64,000 nucleotides of DNA. It comes from Azoarcus sp. DN11 (GTDB taxonomy: Bacteria > Pseudomonadota > Gammaproteobacteria > Burkholderiales > Rhodocyclaceae). The notes beneath the pieces are model-generated. The model was given only the letters and a program-made list of their open reading frames with translations. It had not been told where the DNA came from and made no database searches. Shown one piece after another: positions 10,842 through 20,138 of the stretch (position 1 is its first letter; the number at the start of each line of letters is the position of its first letter). The position numbers were made by a program, and so were the translations under genes. The stretch spans positions 4,154,001-4,218,000 of the forward strand of contig NZ_CP021731.1 of the NCBI RefSeq assembly GCF_003628555.1, given 5' to 3'.

Positions 10842-11006
10842 CAAGTCTCTCCTCCTTTTGCGCCGACCGCTGCGAGCCGCGTCATGCGCGGCCGAATTGG
10901 ACTGGTCCTGTAGGTTCTGCAGGCGACAGCGCGTTGTATGTGTTTTGCGGTGCGTGAACACTCCGGCGAATGCGCGTGCAACGAAGTGCTCGCGTGTAAG
11001 AAGAAT

Positions 11007-11022
11007 AGCAAACGAGGTGCCA
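11007..11022 (-). promoter_or_regulatory. Sigma54 (-24/-12) promoter before acxR
   Basis: The minus strand reads TGGCACCTCGTTTGCT: TGGCAC, five bases, TTGCT, with exactly ten bases between the GG and GC dinucleotides. This is a full match to the sigma54 consensus. Transcription would start near 10997, giving a leader of about 155 nt before acxR. It implies that the activator, or another sigma54 activator, drives its own gene. Confidence 0.75.
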
Positions 11023-11141
11023 GGATCAGGGCTTACTAAAGTTATATTTTCGCCTGCTCGGCGGAATGCGGTCGCGGGCGAAGTGCCCCGATCCCGGCGG
11101 GGAGGGACTGCCCCACCCGGCGGCATTCGTCTTGCTACGAC

Positions 11142-11190
11142 CGTACGATTTCCGGACGCCTCCGTCCGGGTCGCGTTCGAAAATCGTACG
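11142..11190. repeat. Nested inverted repeat between scoB and acxR
   Basis: Outer arms CGTACGATTT (11142-11151) and AAATCGTACG (11181-11190) are perfectly complementary and enclose an inner perfect pair CCGGACG-CCTC-CGTCCGG (11152-11169). The element starts 15 bp downstream of the CoA-transferase B stop and lies 145-195 bp upstream of the predicted acxR start. It could be an RNA hairpin ending the operon or a protein-binding site. No U-tract follows on the minus strand. Confidence 0.7.
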
Positions 11191-11204
11191 CTTGACCGGA
11201 CGAC

Positions 11205-11852
11205 TCAGCCGGGCACCAGTTCGCCCGCCTCGATCGGGGCGCCGGTGCAGGCGAGCACGTCGCCGACGTCGACGCCCGGTGCGGTCTCGACGAGGCGCAG
11301 TCCGTCCGGCGTGACGTCGAGCACGCACAGATCCGTGATGATGCGATTGACAACGCCGACGCCGGTGAGCGGCAGCTCGCAGCGGCGCAAGATCTTGGGC
11401 GCGCCGTCCTTGCTGCAATGTTCCATCATCACGATGACGCGGCGCACGCCGGCGACGAGGTCCATCGCGCCGCCCATGCCTTTCACGAGCTTGCCCGGGA
11501 TCATCCAGTTGGCGAGATCGCCGTGCTCGCTGACCTGCATCGCGCCGAGGATCGCGAGATCGATGTGGCCGCCGCGGATCATCGCGAAGGAGTCGGCGCT
11601 GCTGAAGATGCTGCTTCCGGCGAGCGTCGTGACGGTCTGCTTGCCGGCGTTGATGAGGTCGGCGTCGACCTCGGCTTCGGTCGGGAAGGGGCCGATGCCC
11701 AAGAGGCCGTTTTCCGACTGCAGCCACACGTCCATGCCGGGCGGAATGTGGTTGGCGACCAGGGTCGGCATGCCGATGCCGAGGTTCACGTAGAAGCCAT
11801 CCTGCAGTTCCTGTGCGGCGCGGCGCGCCATTTCGTTGCGTGTCCAGGCCAT
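11205..11852 (-). CDS. 3-oxoacid CoA-transferase subunit B
   Basis: A 215-residue beta subunit of a family I CoA-transferase (ScoB/AtoA/PcaJ type). With subunit A it would move CoA from succinyl-CoA or acetyl-CoA onto acetoacetate in the cytoplasm. The catalytic glutamate lies in [11 protein letters not shown] (~residue 46), after the conserved NLGIGMPTL. Downstream of acetone carboxylase the natural acceptor is acetoacetate. It starts 3 bp after subunit A, with a GGCAGGAG ribosome-binding site. The CoA donor cannot be told from sequence. Confidence 0.88.
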   Translation of the reverse strand: MAWTRNEMARRAAQELQDGFYVNLGIGMPTLVANHIPPGMDVWLQSENGLLGIGPFPTEAEVDADLINAGKQTVTTLAGSSIFSSADSFAMIRGGHIDLAILGAMQVSEHGDLANWMIPGKLVKGMGGAMDLVAGVRRVIVMMEHCSKDGAPKILRRCELPLTGVGVVNRIITDLCVLDVTPDGLRLVETAPGVDVGDVLACTGAPIEAGELVPG

Positions 11853-11855
11853 GAT

Positions 11856-12554
11856 TCACTCCTGCCGTGTCGTGCGTTGTTCGATGTGCTTCGCCGGGCG
11901 CGGATTGACGACGATGCGCTGGACAAAGACGCCGGGGGTGTGGATGTGGTCGGGGTCGAGGGTGCCGGTTTCGACCAGTTCCTCGACTTCGGCGACGGTG
12001 ATGCGGCCGGCCGTGGCGACGACCGGGTTGAAGTTGCGCGCGGTCTTGCGATACACGAGGTTGCCGGCGCGGTCGGCCTTCCACGCTTTCACGAGCGCGA
12101 TGTCGGCGGTGAGGGAACGCTCCAGGAGATAGCGCTTGCCGTCGATGTCGCGCTCTTCCTTGCCTTCGGCGACCAGGGTGCCGACACCGGTGCGGGTGTA
12201 GAAGGCCGGGATGCCGGCGCCGCCCGCGCGCAGCTTCTCGGCGAGGGTGCCTTGCGGCGTGAGTTCGACTTCGAGTTCACCCGACAGCAGCTGGCGCTCG
12301 AACTCGGCGTTCTCGCCGACGTAGGACGCGACCATCTTGCGGATCTGGCGCGTGCCGAGCAGCAGGCCGAGGCCGATGCCGTCGACGCCGGCGTTGTTGC
12401 TGATGACCGTGAGGTCGCGCGCGTTCGAGTCGCGCAGGCCGTGGATCAGCATTTCGGGGATGCCGCACAGGCCGAAGCCGCCGACGGCGACGGTCTGGCC
12501 GTCGCGCACGACATCGGCCAGGGCGGTCGTCGCGTCCGGATAGAGTTTGCTCAT
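11856..12554 (-). CDS. 3-oxoacid CoA-transferase subunit A
   Basis: A 232-residue alpha subunit of a family I CoA-transferase. The glycine-rich VAVGGFGLCGIPEMLI near residue 22 and ISNNAGVDGIGLGLLL are family signatures. Paired with subunit B three bases downstream, it forms the enzyme that activates acetoacetate to acetoacetyl-CoA. The gene begins 22 bp after the acyl-CoA synthetase stop, with GAGGAG before the ATG, so it belongs to the same transcript. Having both a transferase and a synthetase gives two routes of acetoacetate activation. Confidence 0.88.
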   Translation of the reverse strand: MSKLYPDATTALADVVRDGQTVAVGGFGLCGIPEMLIHGLRDSNARDLTVISNNAGVDGIGLGLLLGTRQIRKMVASYVGENAEFERQLLSGELEVELTPQGTLAEKLRAGGAGIPAFYTRTGVGTLVAEGKEERDIDGKRYLLERSLTADIALVKAWKADRAGNLVYRKTARNFNPVVATAGRITVAEVEELVETGTLDPDHIHTPGVFVQRIVVNPRPAKHIEQRTTRQE

Positions 12555-12576
12555 GGATGTTCTCCTCAGGTGGGAA

Positions 12577-14565
12577 TCAGGTGGGGAGCGCGTCGGCGGC
12601 GGGAACGGGCCGATTCACGCCCAGTCCGGCGACGGCGGCGATGGCGTCAGGGTTCTCCAGGGCGGACAGGTCGCCGAGAGCGGTGCCGAGATAGGCTGCG
12701 CGCATCACGCGGCGCACCGTCTTGCCGTTGCGCGTTTTCGGGATCGCGGCGACGCGATGCACGCGCGACGGGCGCAGCGGCTTGCCGAGCAGGCGGCCGA
12801 CGTGTTCGACGAGCTCGGCTTCGCAGTCGTCCCACGATCGTTGTGCGAGCGGTGCGGAGTCGGCGACGGTGACGAAGCACACGACGGCTTCGCCCTTGAG
12901 TGCGTCGGGCACGCCGACGGCGACCGCCTCGACGACCAGCGGGTGCGACACGAGCGCGGACTCGAAGTCGGCGGGGCCGACGCGCTTGCCGGCGACCTTG
13001 ATCGTGTCGTCGCTGCGCCCGTGCACGAACCAGTGGCCGTCCTCGTCGACGCGTGCCCAGTCGCCGTGCGCCCAGATCTCCGGCCACACCGACCAGTAGG
13101 CCTCCTGGTAGCGCGCGGCGTCGCGCCAGAAGCCGTTCGTCATGCCCGGCCAAGGCTGGCGGATCGCGAGTTCGCCGACCGTGCCGCGCAGCGGCTGGCC
13201 TGAGGGATCGAGTACGTCGGCGGCGACGCCGGGGATCGGGCCATTGAAGGAACCGGGCTTCTGCGGCAGGCCGGGGAAGCAGGCGAGGATGCCGCCGCCG
13301 ATCTCGGTGCCGCCGGAGTAGTTGATGATGGGGCGGCGCGAGCGGCCGGCGTCCTCGAACAGCCAGCGCCACGGCGCCTCGTTCCACGCCTCGCCGGTCG
13401 AGCCGAACAGGCGCAGCGTCGCGATCGCGCGCGGGGCCGGGAGGCTGCCTTCGCGGGCCATCAGCAGGCGCACGAGCGTCGGCGACAGGCCCAGATGCGT
13501 GACGCCGTGGCGCGCGACGACTTCCCACAGGCGCCCGGCGTCGGGGTGGTCGGGCGTGCCTTCGAAGAACACCAGGGTCGCGCCGAGCATCAGGCCGCCG
13601 TAGACCATCCACGGCCCCATCAGCCAGCCCATGTCGGTGACCCACATCAGCGTGTCGTCGGCGCGCAGGTCGAAAGCCATCAGCAGGTCCTGCGCGGCCT
13701 TCACCGGGAAGCCGGCGTGCGTGTGCACGACGCCCTTGGGCTTGCCGGTGGTGCCCGACGTGTAGATCAGCATCAGCGTCTGGTCGGCGGGAAAGGCCGT
13801 GAGCGGGCAGCTCGACACGGTCACCGGCAGGCGGCGGTAGTCGAACTCGATGCAGTCGCCGGAGCCGCCTGCTTCCGGGGAGATGCCGCTACCGAGCCGA
13901 TCGACGACGACGAGCTGGCGCAGCGACGGGCATTGGCGCACCGTCGCGCGCGCGTCCGCCAGCATGTCGACGCGTTTTCCGCGGCGGTAATAGCCGTTCG
14001 CGCACACCAGCAGCCGCGCGTCGCAGTCCTGCACGCGCTGCGCGACGGAGTCGGCGCCGTAGCCGGAGAAGAACGGAATGAAGATCGCGCCGATACGCGT
14101 CGCGGCGAGCATCATCACGGCGGCTTCGGGGATCATCGGCAGGTAGAGCGCGATGCGGTCGCCCTCGCCCACCCCCAGCGCGCGCAGGCCGGCGGCGACG
14201 CGCTCGACCTCGGCGGCGAGTTCCGCGTAGCTGATCGTGCGCAGCTCGCCACGGTCGCCTTCCCAGCGCAGCGCGATCTTCGTCGGCGTCGCCCGGGCGT
14301 GCTTGCCGACGAGGTTGTCGACGAGATCGAGGCGCCCGCCGACGAACCATTTCGGCCACATCACGCCGTCCGACAAGTCCAGCGTCTGCCGGTAGGGCGT
14401 GATCCAGCGCAGGCCGATCGCGTCGAGGACCTGGCCCCAGAAACGCTCGGGCTCGCGGGCGGCGCGCTCGCGCAGCGCGTCGAGGTCCGCATCGCCGTGG
14501 CGTCGCATGAAGCGCGCAAGCTGCGTGGAGCCCCAGTCGCAACCCGTCGCGGTGTAGGTGTTCAT
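12577..14565 (-). CDS. Acyl-CoA synthetase, probable acetoacetyl-CoA synthetase
   Basis: A 662-residue ANL-superfamily ligase close to acetyl-/acetoacetyl-CoA synthetases. It would adenylate a short carboxylic acid with ATP and transfer it to CoA. Visible motifs: phosphate loop YTSGTTGKPKG (~260), NYSGGTEIGGG, the hinge region GDWARVDEDGHWFVHGRSDD, and the catalytic lysine in PKTRNGKTVRR near the C-terminus. The ACS-type N-terminal cap is present. Acetoacetate is the likely substrate because the gene lies in the acetone carboxylase operon; acetate, propionate or another short acid cannot be excluded. GGAGAACC precedes the ATG. Confidence 0.8.
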   Translation of the reverse strand: MNTYTATGCDWGSTQLARFMRRHGDADLDALRERAAREPERFWGQVLDAIGLRWITPYRQTLDLSDGVMWPKWFVGGRLDLVDNLVGKHARATPTKIALRWEGDRGELRTISYAELAAEVERVAAGLRALGVGEGDRIALYLPMIPEAAVMMLAATRIGAIFIPFFSGYGADSVAQRVQDCDARLLVCANGYYRRGKRVDMLADARATVRQCPSLRQLVVVDRLGSGISPEAGGSGDCIEFDYRRLPVTVSSCPLTAFPADQTLMLIYTSGTTGKPKGVVHTHAGFPVKAAQDLLMAFDLRADDTLMWVTDMGWLMGPWMVYGGLMLGATLVFFEGTPDHPDAGRLWEVVARHGVTHLGLSPTLVRLLMAREGSLPAPRAIATLRLFGSTGEAWNEAPWRWLFEDAGRSRRPIINYSGGTEIGGGILACFPGLPQKPGSFNGPIPGVAADVLDPSGQPLRGTVGELAIRQPWPGMTNGFWRDAARYQEAYWSVWPEIWAHGDWARVDEDGHWFVHGRSDDTIKVAGKRVGPADFESALVSHPLVVEAVAVGVPDALKGEAVVCFVTVADSAPLAQRSWDDCEAELVEHVGRLLGKPLRPSRVHRVAAIPKTRNGKTVRRVMRAAYLGTALGDLSALENPDAIAAVAGLGVNRPVPAADALPT

Positions 14566-14623
14566 GGCAGGGTTCTCCGTCTTGTGGTCCTGCTGCTGCG
14601 GCGCGCCGCCCCCCGGGAAAAGC

Positions 14624-14651
14624 GTCCGCCCCGAAACTGACGGGGGCGGAC
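14624..14651 (-). terminator. Stem-loop with U-rich tail between DUF1329 and synthetase genes
   Basis: On the minus strand GTCCGCCCC and GGGGCGGAC form a perfect 9-bp stem around a 10-nt loop, followed by GCTTTTCC. It sits in the 129-bp gap between the DUF1329 stop and the synthetase start. It could be a partial terminator or an mRNA-processing/stability element that sets different expression on the two sides. Confidence 0.6.
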
Positions 14652-14694
14652 CAAGGGGGGAGACTGCGGAGTCGGCGCGCTCGCGGCGGCAAAG

Positions 14695-16020
14695 TCAGCG
14701 ACCGGCGCCGGTCGCGACCTCCTCGAGGACGTTGAGGGACACGTCGGAGTCCTTCACGCCTTTCGGGTTCGATTTCATGTTCGACGACCAGTTGGTCGCG
14801 TGGCCGCGCTTGACGTCGATGATGTGGCCGACCACCGGCATCACTGCCTTGTAGCCGTCGTCGCCCGTATCGGGGCGGTTCTGGAAGATGAACATCTTCC
14901 AGAATTCACCCTTGCGGTCGAGCGCGTACCCCAGGTAGGGGCGCGGGAAATCGACTTCGATGTAGGCGACCTTCTTGCTGTACGGATGCTCCGCAGGGGG
15001 CGTGCCTTCGACGACGTACACCTCGCGCGGCTCCCATTCAACGTCCTTCGCCGGGTTGCAGAACGGCGGCTCGGCCATGTTGATGCGCGGAAAGCGCTTC
15101 TGCGGCTCGCTCCAGGGTTGGGCAGTGTCGACACTGACCTCCGGGCTGTGTGCGATCGCGAACACCCAGCGCTTCTCGACGAGCTTGTTCTGCGTATACT
15201 TGGTCGGCCACGCGTCCCAGATGTCCCAGTCGTCGTAGAGCTGGTCGGTGCCTCCGATCGGGTCCATCCACGCACCGCCGGACAGCCGCCGAGTGCGGCG
15301 CACGGACTTCAGGTAGGCGAAGGAGTCGTCGGGCTTGGCCGAATTGGGCTGGTTGTAGCGCACCGAGAAGGTGCCGAGACCGCGGATGTCCTGCGGGTAG
15401 TGCGCGACGAAGTAGGTCTTCTGCGCGATGTCGCCGTCGCCGACCGAGATCGGGCCGCCGTCGAGCCGCCCTTCCATGTAGTAGCGCCGCGACTGGAAGG
15501 CCTGCACACGCTCGTAGCCCTTCTTCGCGTCGAGGAACACCCAGGCGATGTCGCGCAGGTCCATCGTCGCACCGTAGGTCGCCGCGCGCAGGTTCCAGAT
15601 CACCTTGTCGCCGGCGTTCGGGTCGTCCATTTTGATCGTCTCAGGGGGGAAAGGCATGCCCGCCTTCCAGCCGCTGAGCGTGCGGTCCGCCGGATTGAAC
15701 TTCACGTCCTTCGACCACTTCTTCGTCGCCTCGACGTACTTCGGGTCCATCTCGATCTTCTTCGAGTGCGCGATCTTGATGGTCAGCCCATAGTTCGTGA
15801 TCATCCATTCAAGCTTCTCGGGGATCATGCTGGCGATGGTCTTGCCCTCGAAAGTGTCGTCCTTGACGCTGGCGAGGTTGTCCTTGGTGATCACGAAGCC
15901 GGGCTCGAGCACCTTGGCGTTGGCGCCGTGGGCCGCGAACAGCGCCACGAGAGCCAGACCGGTACTTGCTGCAAGGTGCCGAACCAACGGATGGACGGCA
16001 CAGGTGGGTTTTTTCTGCAT
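14695..16020 (-). CDS. DUF1329 periplasmic protein
   Basis: A 441-residue DUF1329 protein. It has a signal peptide (hydrophobic core near residues 18-32, cleavage at NAK), so it should be periplasmic or bound to the outer membrane. DUF1329 proteins are thought to have a LolA/LolB-like half-barrel able to hold a lipid or hydrophobic ligand; this is family knowledge, not visible here. The mature part is rich in aromatic residues (e.g. QLYDDWDIWDAWPTKYTQNK). It is paired with the DUF1302 gene 21 bp upstream, as it usually is. Function unknown; a shuttle between the MMPL permease and the barrel is the simplest hypothesis. Confidence 0.85.
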   Translation of the reverse strand: MQKKPTCAVHPLVRHLAASTGLALVALFAAHGANAKVLEPGFVITKDNLASVKDDTFEGKTIASMIPEKLEWMITNYGLTIKIAHSKKIEMDPKYVEATKKWSKDVKFNPADRTLSGWKAGMPFPPETIKMDDPNAGDKVIWNLRAATYGATMDLRDIAWVFLDAKKGYERVQAFQSRRYYMEGRLDGGPISVGDGDIAQKTYFVAHYPQDIRGLGTFSVRYNQPNSAKPDDSFAYLKSVRRTRRLSGGAWMDPIGGTDQLYDDWDIWDAWPTKYTQNKLVEKRWVFAIAHSPEVSVDTAQPWSEPQKRFPRINMAEPPFCNPAKDVEWEPREVYVVEGTPPAEHPYSKKVAYIEVDFPRPYLGYALDRKGEFWKMFIFQNRPDTGDDGYKAVMPVVGHIIDVKRGHATNWSSNMKSNPKGVKDSDVSLNVLEEVATGAGR

Positions 16021-16041
16021 GGTGGTGTCTCCTCTCTTTTT

Positions 16042-17667
16042 TCAGAACTGCCGGGTCAAGCGGAAAACGAGCTGGCTGGCTTTGTCGAAGTAGCCGAAGA
16101 GCTGGGAACGCTGGCCGCTGAAGGCAACCTTGTTCGAATGACCGCCGCTCCAGAAAAGGTCGGCCTCGACGCGCGCGAGCCATTTGTCATCAAGCGTCAG
16201 CGCAATGCTCGGGATCGCGAAGCCGCCGCCGTGACTGAGATCGAAGCCGACCGCGAAGCCCGGGTTGATCGTGTCGTTGCGGTAGTTCAGCGTCGTAAAC
16301 GCCGTGAGGATGGTGTTGTGCTCGGTGAGCGGCGTGCCGTACGCGAACAGGCGCACGAGGTCGTCGGACTCCTTGAAGCTCAGTACCTGCGTGTCGAACA
16401 ACTGGATCGACGAGAACGAGGGTCGCGATGTGCCGAAGATGCCTTCCAGGTTGAGGTCCTTGTCGATGCGCAGCATCGTCGTCAGCGTGTCCTTGAGCTT
16501 CACGCCGCCCAGGCCGATGCCTACGTTGCCGGGCACCGTCGGGTCGAGGAAGGCGCCCGTGCCGATGTTGTAGGGCTGGTCCTTCGTGTAGGCCATCTCC
16601 GCGCTGAGCACCGCGCCGAGGGTCGCGCTGTAGCCGCTCACGGTCATGCCGTACACGTCGATCTGGGGATGGATACGGTCGAACACCGCGCCCTGCGGGG
16701 CCTTCTTGTAGGGCTTGAAGGCCGAGTTCGCGACCGGGTCGGCCGAGAAGGTCGTCAGCCACGCGAACGAGTAGTTCAGGCCGAAGGCTTCGCCTGACCA
16801 GCGCACACCGCCGGTGACGTCGCGGTAGTCACCGGACGGATGATTGCAGTCCTTCTTGGTGACGGCCGTGAGGTCGAAGCCGCGATAGGGCTGGAAGAAC
16901 CAGCGCCCCCCCTGGATGTCGTAGGTGTTGCCGATGTCCTCGCAGGAGTCGGCGCCCGGCCGGACATAGGCGGCGAGCATCCCGTTCACCTCCGGCACAC
17001 GGATCTTGGTCGAGATCAGTGTCAGCGGCTTGCGCCACTCCTCGTTCTCGCCCTCGAAGAACAGCCGCCACGACAAATCGTAGCCATGCACGAGGTCCAT
17101 CGCGTGGAAGAAGTCCGACTCGCCCCACACCAGCTGCTGTTTGCCGGCCTTGACCGTAACGCGCTCGCCGATCGGGAGCTCGGCCCAGAATTCGCGCACT
17201 TCACCGCGGTTATAGTTGTCCAGGATGCTGTGCGAATCGCCGCCGTGGTCCGTGCCGTTGGTCGTGCGCAGGCGCTCGAGATCCTTCAGATAGTCGGTCT
17301 TGTATTCGCGGTCGACGCGGCCGATCGCCTTCCACTTCACCGCCCCGGTCGTCGCGTCGGCGTCGAGCAGCAGCGAGCCGCGCACCATCGACAGCTTGCC
17401 CTTGCTCTTCGCGCCGATGGCCTTGAGTTCCGGCTGATCCTGCAGGTTCATCGACACCCAGCCGCGCGCGTAGCCCGACAGGTTGAAGCTGAAATCGTCG
17501 GCGGCCCAGGACTTCATCGCTCCGTCGCCAGCGCCCAGGGCCGCGACCTCGTAGTTGCCCTGGCTGTCGACCGCCCGTGCGGGACCCGCCGCCAGCCCGG
17601 CACAGGCGGCGGCCACCGCCAGCGCCAGCGCGCGTGCCCTGGTCTTCGTTACTCCCTTGCTTCTCAT
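16042..17667 (-). CDS. DUF1302 outer-membrane beta-barrel protein
   Basis: A 541-residue protein with a signal peptide (ALALAVAAACAGLAA, cleavage near ARA) and a mature part of alternating beta-strands ending LVFRLTRQF. The C-terminal phenylalanine is the usual BAM signal of outer-membrane barrels. The segment WAELPIGERVTVKAGKQQLVWGESDFF is typical of DUF1302. It probably forms a channel or lipid-transfer barrel for hydrophobic molecules. Cotranscribed with the DUF1329 gene and, across an 85-bp gap with a strong hairpin, with the MMPL permease. GGAGCGAGGAG precedes the ATG. Confidence 0.85.
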   Translation of the reverse strand: MRSKGVTKTRARALALAVAAACAGLAAGPARAVDSQGNYEVAALGAGDGAMKSWAADDFSFNLSGYARGWVSMNLQDQPELKAIGAKSKGKLSMVRGSLLLDADATTGAVKWKAIGRVDREYKTDYLKDLERLRTTNGTDHGGDSHSILDNYNRGEVREFWAELPIGERVTVKAGKQQLVWGESDFFHAMDLVHGYDLSWRLFFEGENEEWRKPLTLISTKIRVPEVNGMLAAYVRPGADSCEDIGNTYDIQGGRWFFQPYRGFDLTAVTKKDCNHPSGDYRDVTGGVRWSGEAFGLNYSFAWLTTFSADPVANSAFKPYKKAPQGAVFDRIHPQIDVYGMTVSGYSATLGAVLSAEMAYTKDQPYNIGTGAFLDPTVPGNVGIGLGGVKLKDTLTTMLRIDKDLNLEGIFGTSRPSFSSIQLFDTQVLSFKESDDLVRLFAYGTPLTEHNTILTAFTTLNYRNDTINPGFAVGFDLSHGGGFAIPSIALTLDDKWLARVEADLFWSGGHSNKVAFSGQRSQLFGYFDKASQLVFRLTRQF

Positions 17668-17711
17668 CTCCTCGCTCCTTTTGGTTTTGTCACTGCTCTG
17701 AAGGCGTCATA

Positions 17712-17744
17712 CGCGGGCGCCGCGGCAACTCCGCCGCGCCCGCG
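17712..17744 (-). repeat. GC-rich stem-loop between MMPL and DUF1302 genes
   Basis: Arms CGCGGGCGC and GCGCCCGCG pair over 9 bp, then after one mismatch four more G-C pairs close a 5-nt loop. It lies in the gap between the MMPL stop (17753) and the DUF1302 start (17667). There is no U-tract, so mRNA stabilisation or processing is more likely than termination. Confidence 0.6.
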
Positions 17745-17752
17745 GGGGTGGA

Positions 17753-20128
17753 TCAGCCGACCAGCACGGGTTCGGCCTGCTCGATGGGATGGCGCTTGCT
17801 GCCGACGATGAATTCCGGGCGGAAGACATAGACGAGGGCCGGCATGATGAAGAGCGCGCTGAAGGCCGAGATGAACAGCCACAGCGCGATCAGCACGCCC
17901 ATGTCGGCCTGCAGGCGCAGCGACGAGAAGTGCCACAGCACGACGCTGGTGATGAGCGTCATCGCGGTGATCAGCACACCCTTGCCCGGCCCCGTCAGGG
18001 CCTGGACGATGGCACGCTCGACGTTGTGCGAGCGGTGCAGGTTCTCGCGGATGCCATCGACGATGTAGAAGGTGTAATCGACCCCCAGGCCGATCCCCAG
18101 CGCGACCACCGGCAGGGTGTTGATGTTCATGCCGATGCCCTGCCACGCCATGTAGCTGAAGGTGATCGTGTTCGACAGCAGCACGGGGATCATGAAGAAC
18201 ACGCCGGCGACCGTGGAGCGGTAGGTGACCGTGCAGCACACGACCAGCACCAGCAGCGCGAGCGCGATGGCCTCGATCTGGCCGGCGAGGATCACTTCGT
18301 TCACCGCCGCCAGCACGCCGACGAGACCGCCGGCGAGCAGGTAGTCCGCGCCCTTCACCGCGTTATGCTCGACGTAATCGCGCACCCGCGCCACCGCGGT
18401 GCGGATTGTCTCGCCCTGGTGGTCGCGGAAGAACAGCGTCACCGCGCCGTTCTTCGCGTCGGCATCGGCGTAGCGGTCCATGTCGCCCGGATCGGAACCG
18501 GACACGAACATGTACATCAGCTCGGCATTCTCGTCCGCGGTCTTGCCAAGTTCCTGGTACATCGGATTGCCTTCGCGCAGCACGCGGTTCACCTGCGGCA
18601 GCACATCGGCGAGCGAGATGCTGCCGCCGACCTCCGGCTGGGCCTCCATGTACTTCTGGAAGCGCATCATGCTGGAGAGCACTTCCGGTTCGCGCAGCGC
18701 TCCCGCCTCCTTGCCCGCGACGACGACGAACATGCGGTCCGAGCCCTGGAACTGGCGGTTGATTTCGGCCGCGTCGCGGTTGTAGCTCGAATCCGGCCAC
18801 AGAATCGGCGAACCGGGATTGGCGTCCCCCACCTTCAGCTTGAACGCGTACAGGCCCGACACGGCAAACACTCCCACCGCTGCGACCAGCACCGCGTAGC
18901 GCCAGCGCGTCGTGACGATGGCCGAGCACAACCCAAGGATGCGCATCAGCAGCGGGTCGATGTTCAACGGATGGATGAAGCGCCGGCGCGTGCCGACCCA
19001 TGACAACATCACCGGAGTGAGGATCAGCGCGCTGATCGCGATCGTGAGCACCCACACTGTGCCGATGAAGGAAATCTTCTGCAGCAGAGGGATCGGCGTC
19101 AGCGCCACAACCAGCACGCAGCCGGCATCCGCGACGATCGCGAGCATGCTGGGTTTGAACAGGTTGCGCGCGCTCGCCCGTGCCGCAGCGGCCGCGCTGG
19201 GCGTACCCTGGCGCGTCTCGTCGTCGAAACGCGCGATGAGCTGCACCGAGTTCGAGATCGCCTGCGCGGTGATCAGGAAAGCCACGACGACGACCAGCGG
19301 GTCGAGGTGGAAGCCCATCAGGCGCGCGGCGCCGAGTGCCCAGGTTGCGCTGACGAGGCCTGCCAGCAACGGCAGGGCGGTGCCGTGCCAGGTGCGCGTG
19401 ATCAGGCACAGCAGCACCACCAGCGCACCGACCGCGGCGAAGAAGATCGTCAGCGTTTCGTGCAGGTAGTGGTTCACCCAGCCGTACAGTACCGGCTCGC
19501 CGACGATGCGCGCTTCGACGCCGTCACCGCGCGCTTCGTCCACCAGTTTCATGAGCTGATTGAAGGCGCGCGTGTAGTCCATGTTGCCGTCGCTGAAGTC
19601 GACCGTAACGAGCGTCGCCTTCAGGTCGGTCGACACGTAAGGGCCGTACACCAGCGGGTTATTAAGCACGGCGGCCTTCAGCGCGGCCAGCTCGGCCGCT
19701 CCTTGCGGCAGGTCCGGCCACATCAGCGGCCGTGACTCGACCCCTTCGGTGGAAGCGCGCACCTCCTTGATCTTCTTCGACGCGAGGGAAACGATCTGGT
19801 AGGTATCGACGCCCTCGACCTGCTGCAGGTCGACGGTGAGCTTCTGCAGCCTGCCCAGCACGACCGGGTTGAAAATGTCGCCCTGCTCCACCTCGAGCAT
19901 GATGCTGACCATGTTCGAGCCGCCGAAGGTCTTGCTGAAGCGCTGGTTCACCTCCACGTAGGGATGATTGCGCGGCAAGAGATCGCTGAAGACCGTCTTC
20001 ACTTCGATGTGGCTCGCCTGCCAGCCCATCGCCAGCGTCACGAGGGCGACCGCAGCAACCACCAGCGAGCGGAAGCGGATGAGGAAGGCGAAGGCCGCGT
20101 CGACCTTGCCGAAAGTCGAGTTCTTCAT
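17753..20128 (-). CDS. MMPL/HpnN-type RND permease
   Basis: A 791-residue inner-membrane protein with two repeats, each a single helix, a periplasmic domain and about five helices: TM1 near residues 17-35, cluster ~220-385, TM7 near 410-430, cluster ~620-770. The second half has the GLGVDYTFYIVDG signature of the MMPL proton-relay helix. The matching place in the first half reads VVAFLITAQAISNSVQL and lacks the Asp. The length is that of single-chain MMPL/HpnN transporters, which move lipids or hydrophobic compounds, not of drug pumps. It starts 10 bp after the propeller gene. Substrate and direction unknown. Confidence 0.85.
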   Translation of the reverse strand: MKNSTFGKVDAAFAFLIRFRSLVVAAVALVTLAMGWQASHIEVKTVFSDLLPRNHPYVEVNQRFSKTFGGSNMVSIMLEVEQGDIFNPVVLGRLQKLTVDLQQVEGVDTYQIVSLASKKIKEVRASTEGVESRPLMWPDLPQGAAELAALKAAVLNNPLVYGPYVSTDLKATLVTVDFSDGNMDYTRAFNQLMKLVDEARGDGVEARIVGEPVLYGWVNHYLHETLTIFFAAVGALVVLLCLITRTWHGTALPLLAGLVSATWALGAARLMGFHLDPLVVVVAFLITAQAISNSVQLIARFDDETRQGTPSAAAAARASARNLFKPSMLAIVADAGCVLVVALTPIPLLQKISFIGTVWVLTIAISALILTPVMLSWVGTRRRFIHPLNIDPLLMRILGLCSAIVTTRWRYAVLVAAVGVFAVSGLYAFKLKVGDANPGSPILWPDSSYNRDAAEINRQFQGSDRMFVVVAGKEAGALREPEVLSSMMRFQKYMEAQPEVGGSISLADVLPQVNRVLREGNPMYQELGKTADENAELMYMFVSGSDPGDMDRYADADAKNGAVTLFFRDHQGETIRTAVARVRDYVEHNAVKGADYLLAGGLVGVLAAVNEVILAGQIEAIALALLVLVVCCTVTYRSTVAGVFFMIPVLLSNTITFSYMAWQGIGMNINTLPVVALGIGLGVDYTFYIVDGIRENLHRSHNVERAIVQALTGPGKGVLITAMTLITSVVLWHFSSLRLQADMGVLIALWLFISAFSALFIMPALVYVFRPEFIVGSKRHPIEQAEPVLVG

Positions 20129-20138
20129 CGCGACGCCC

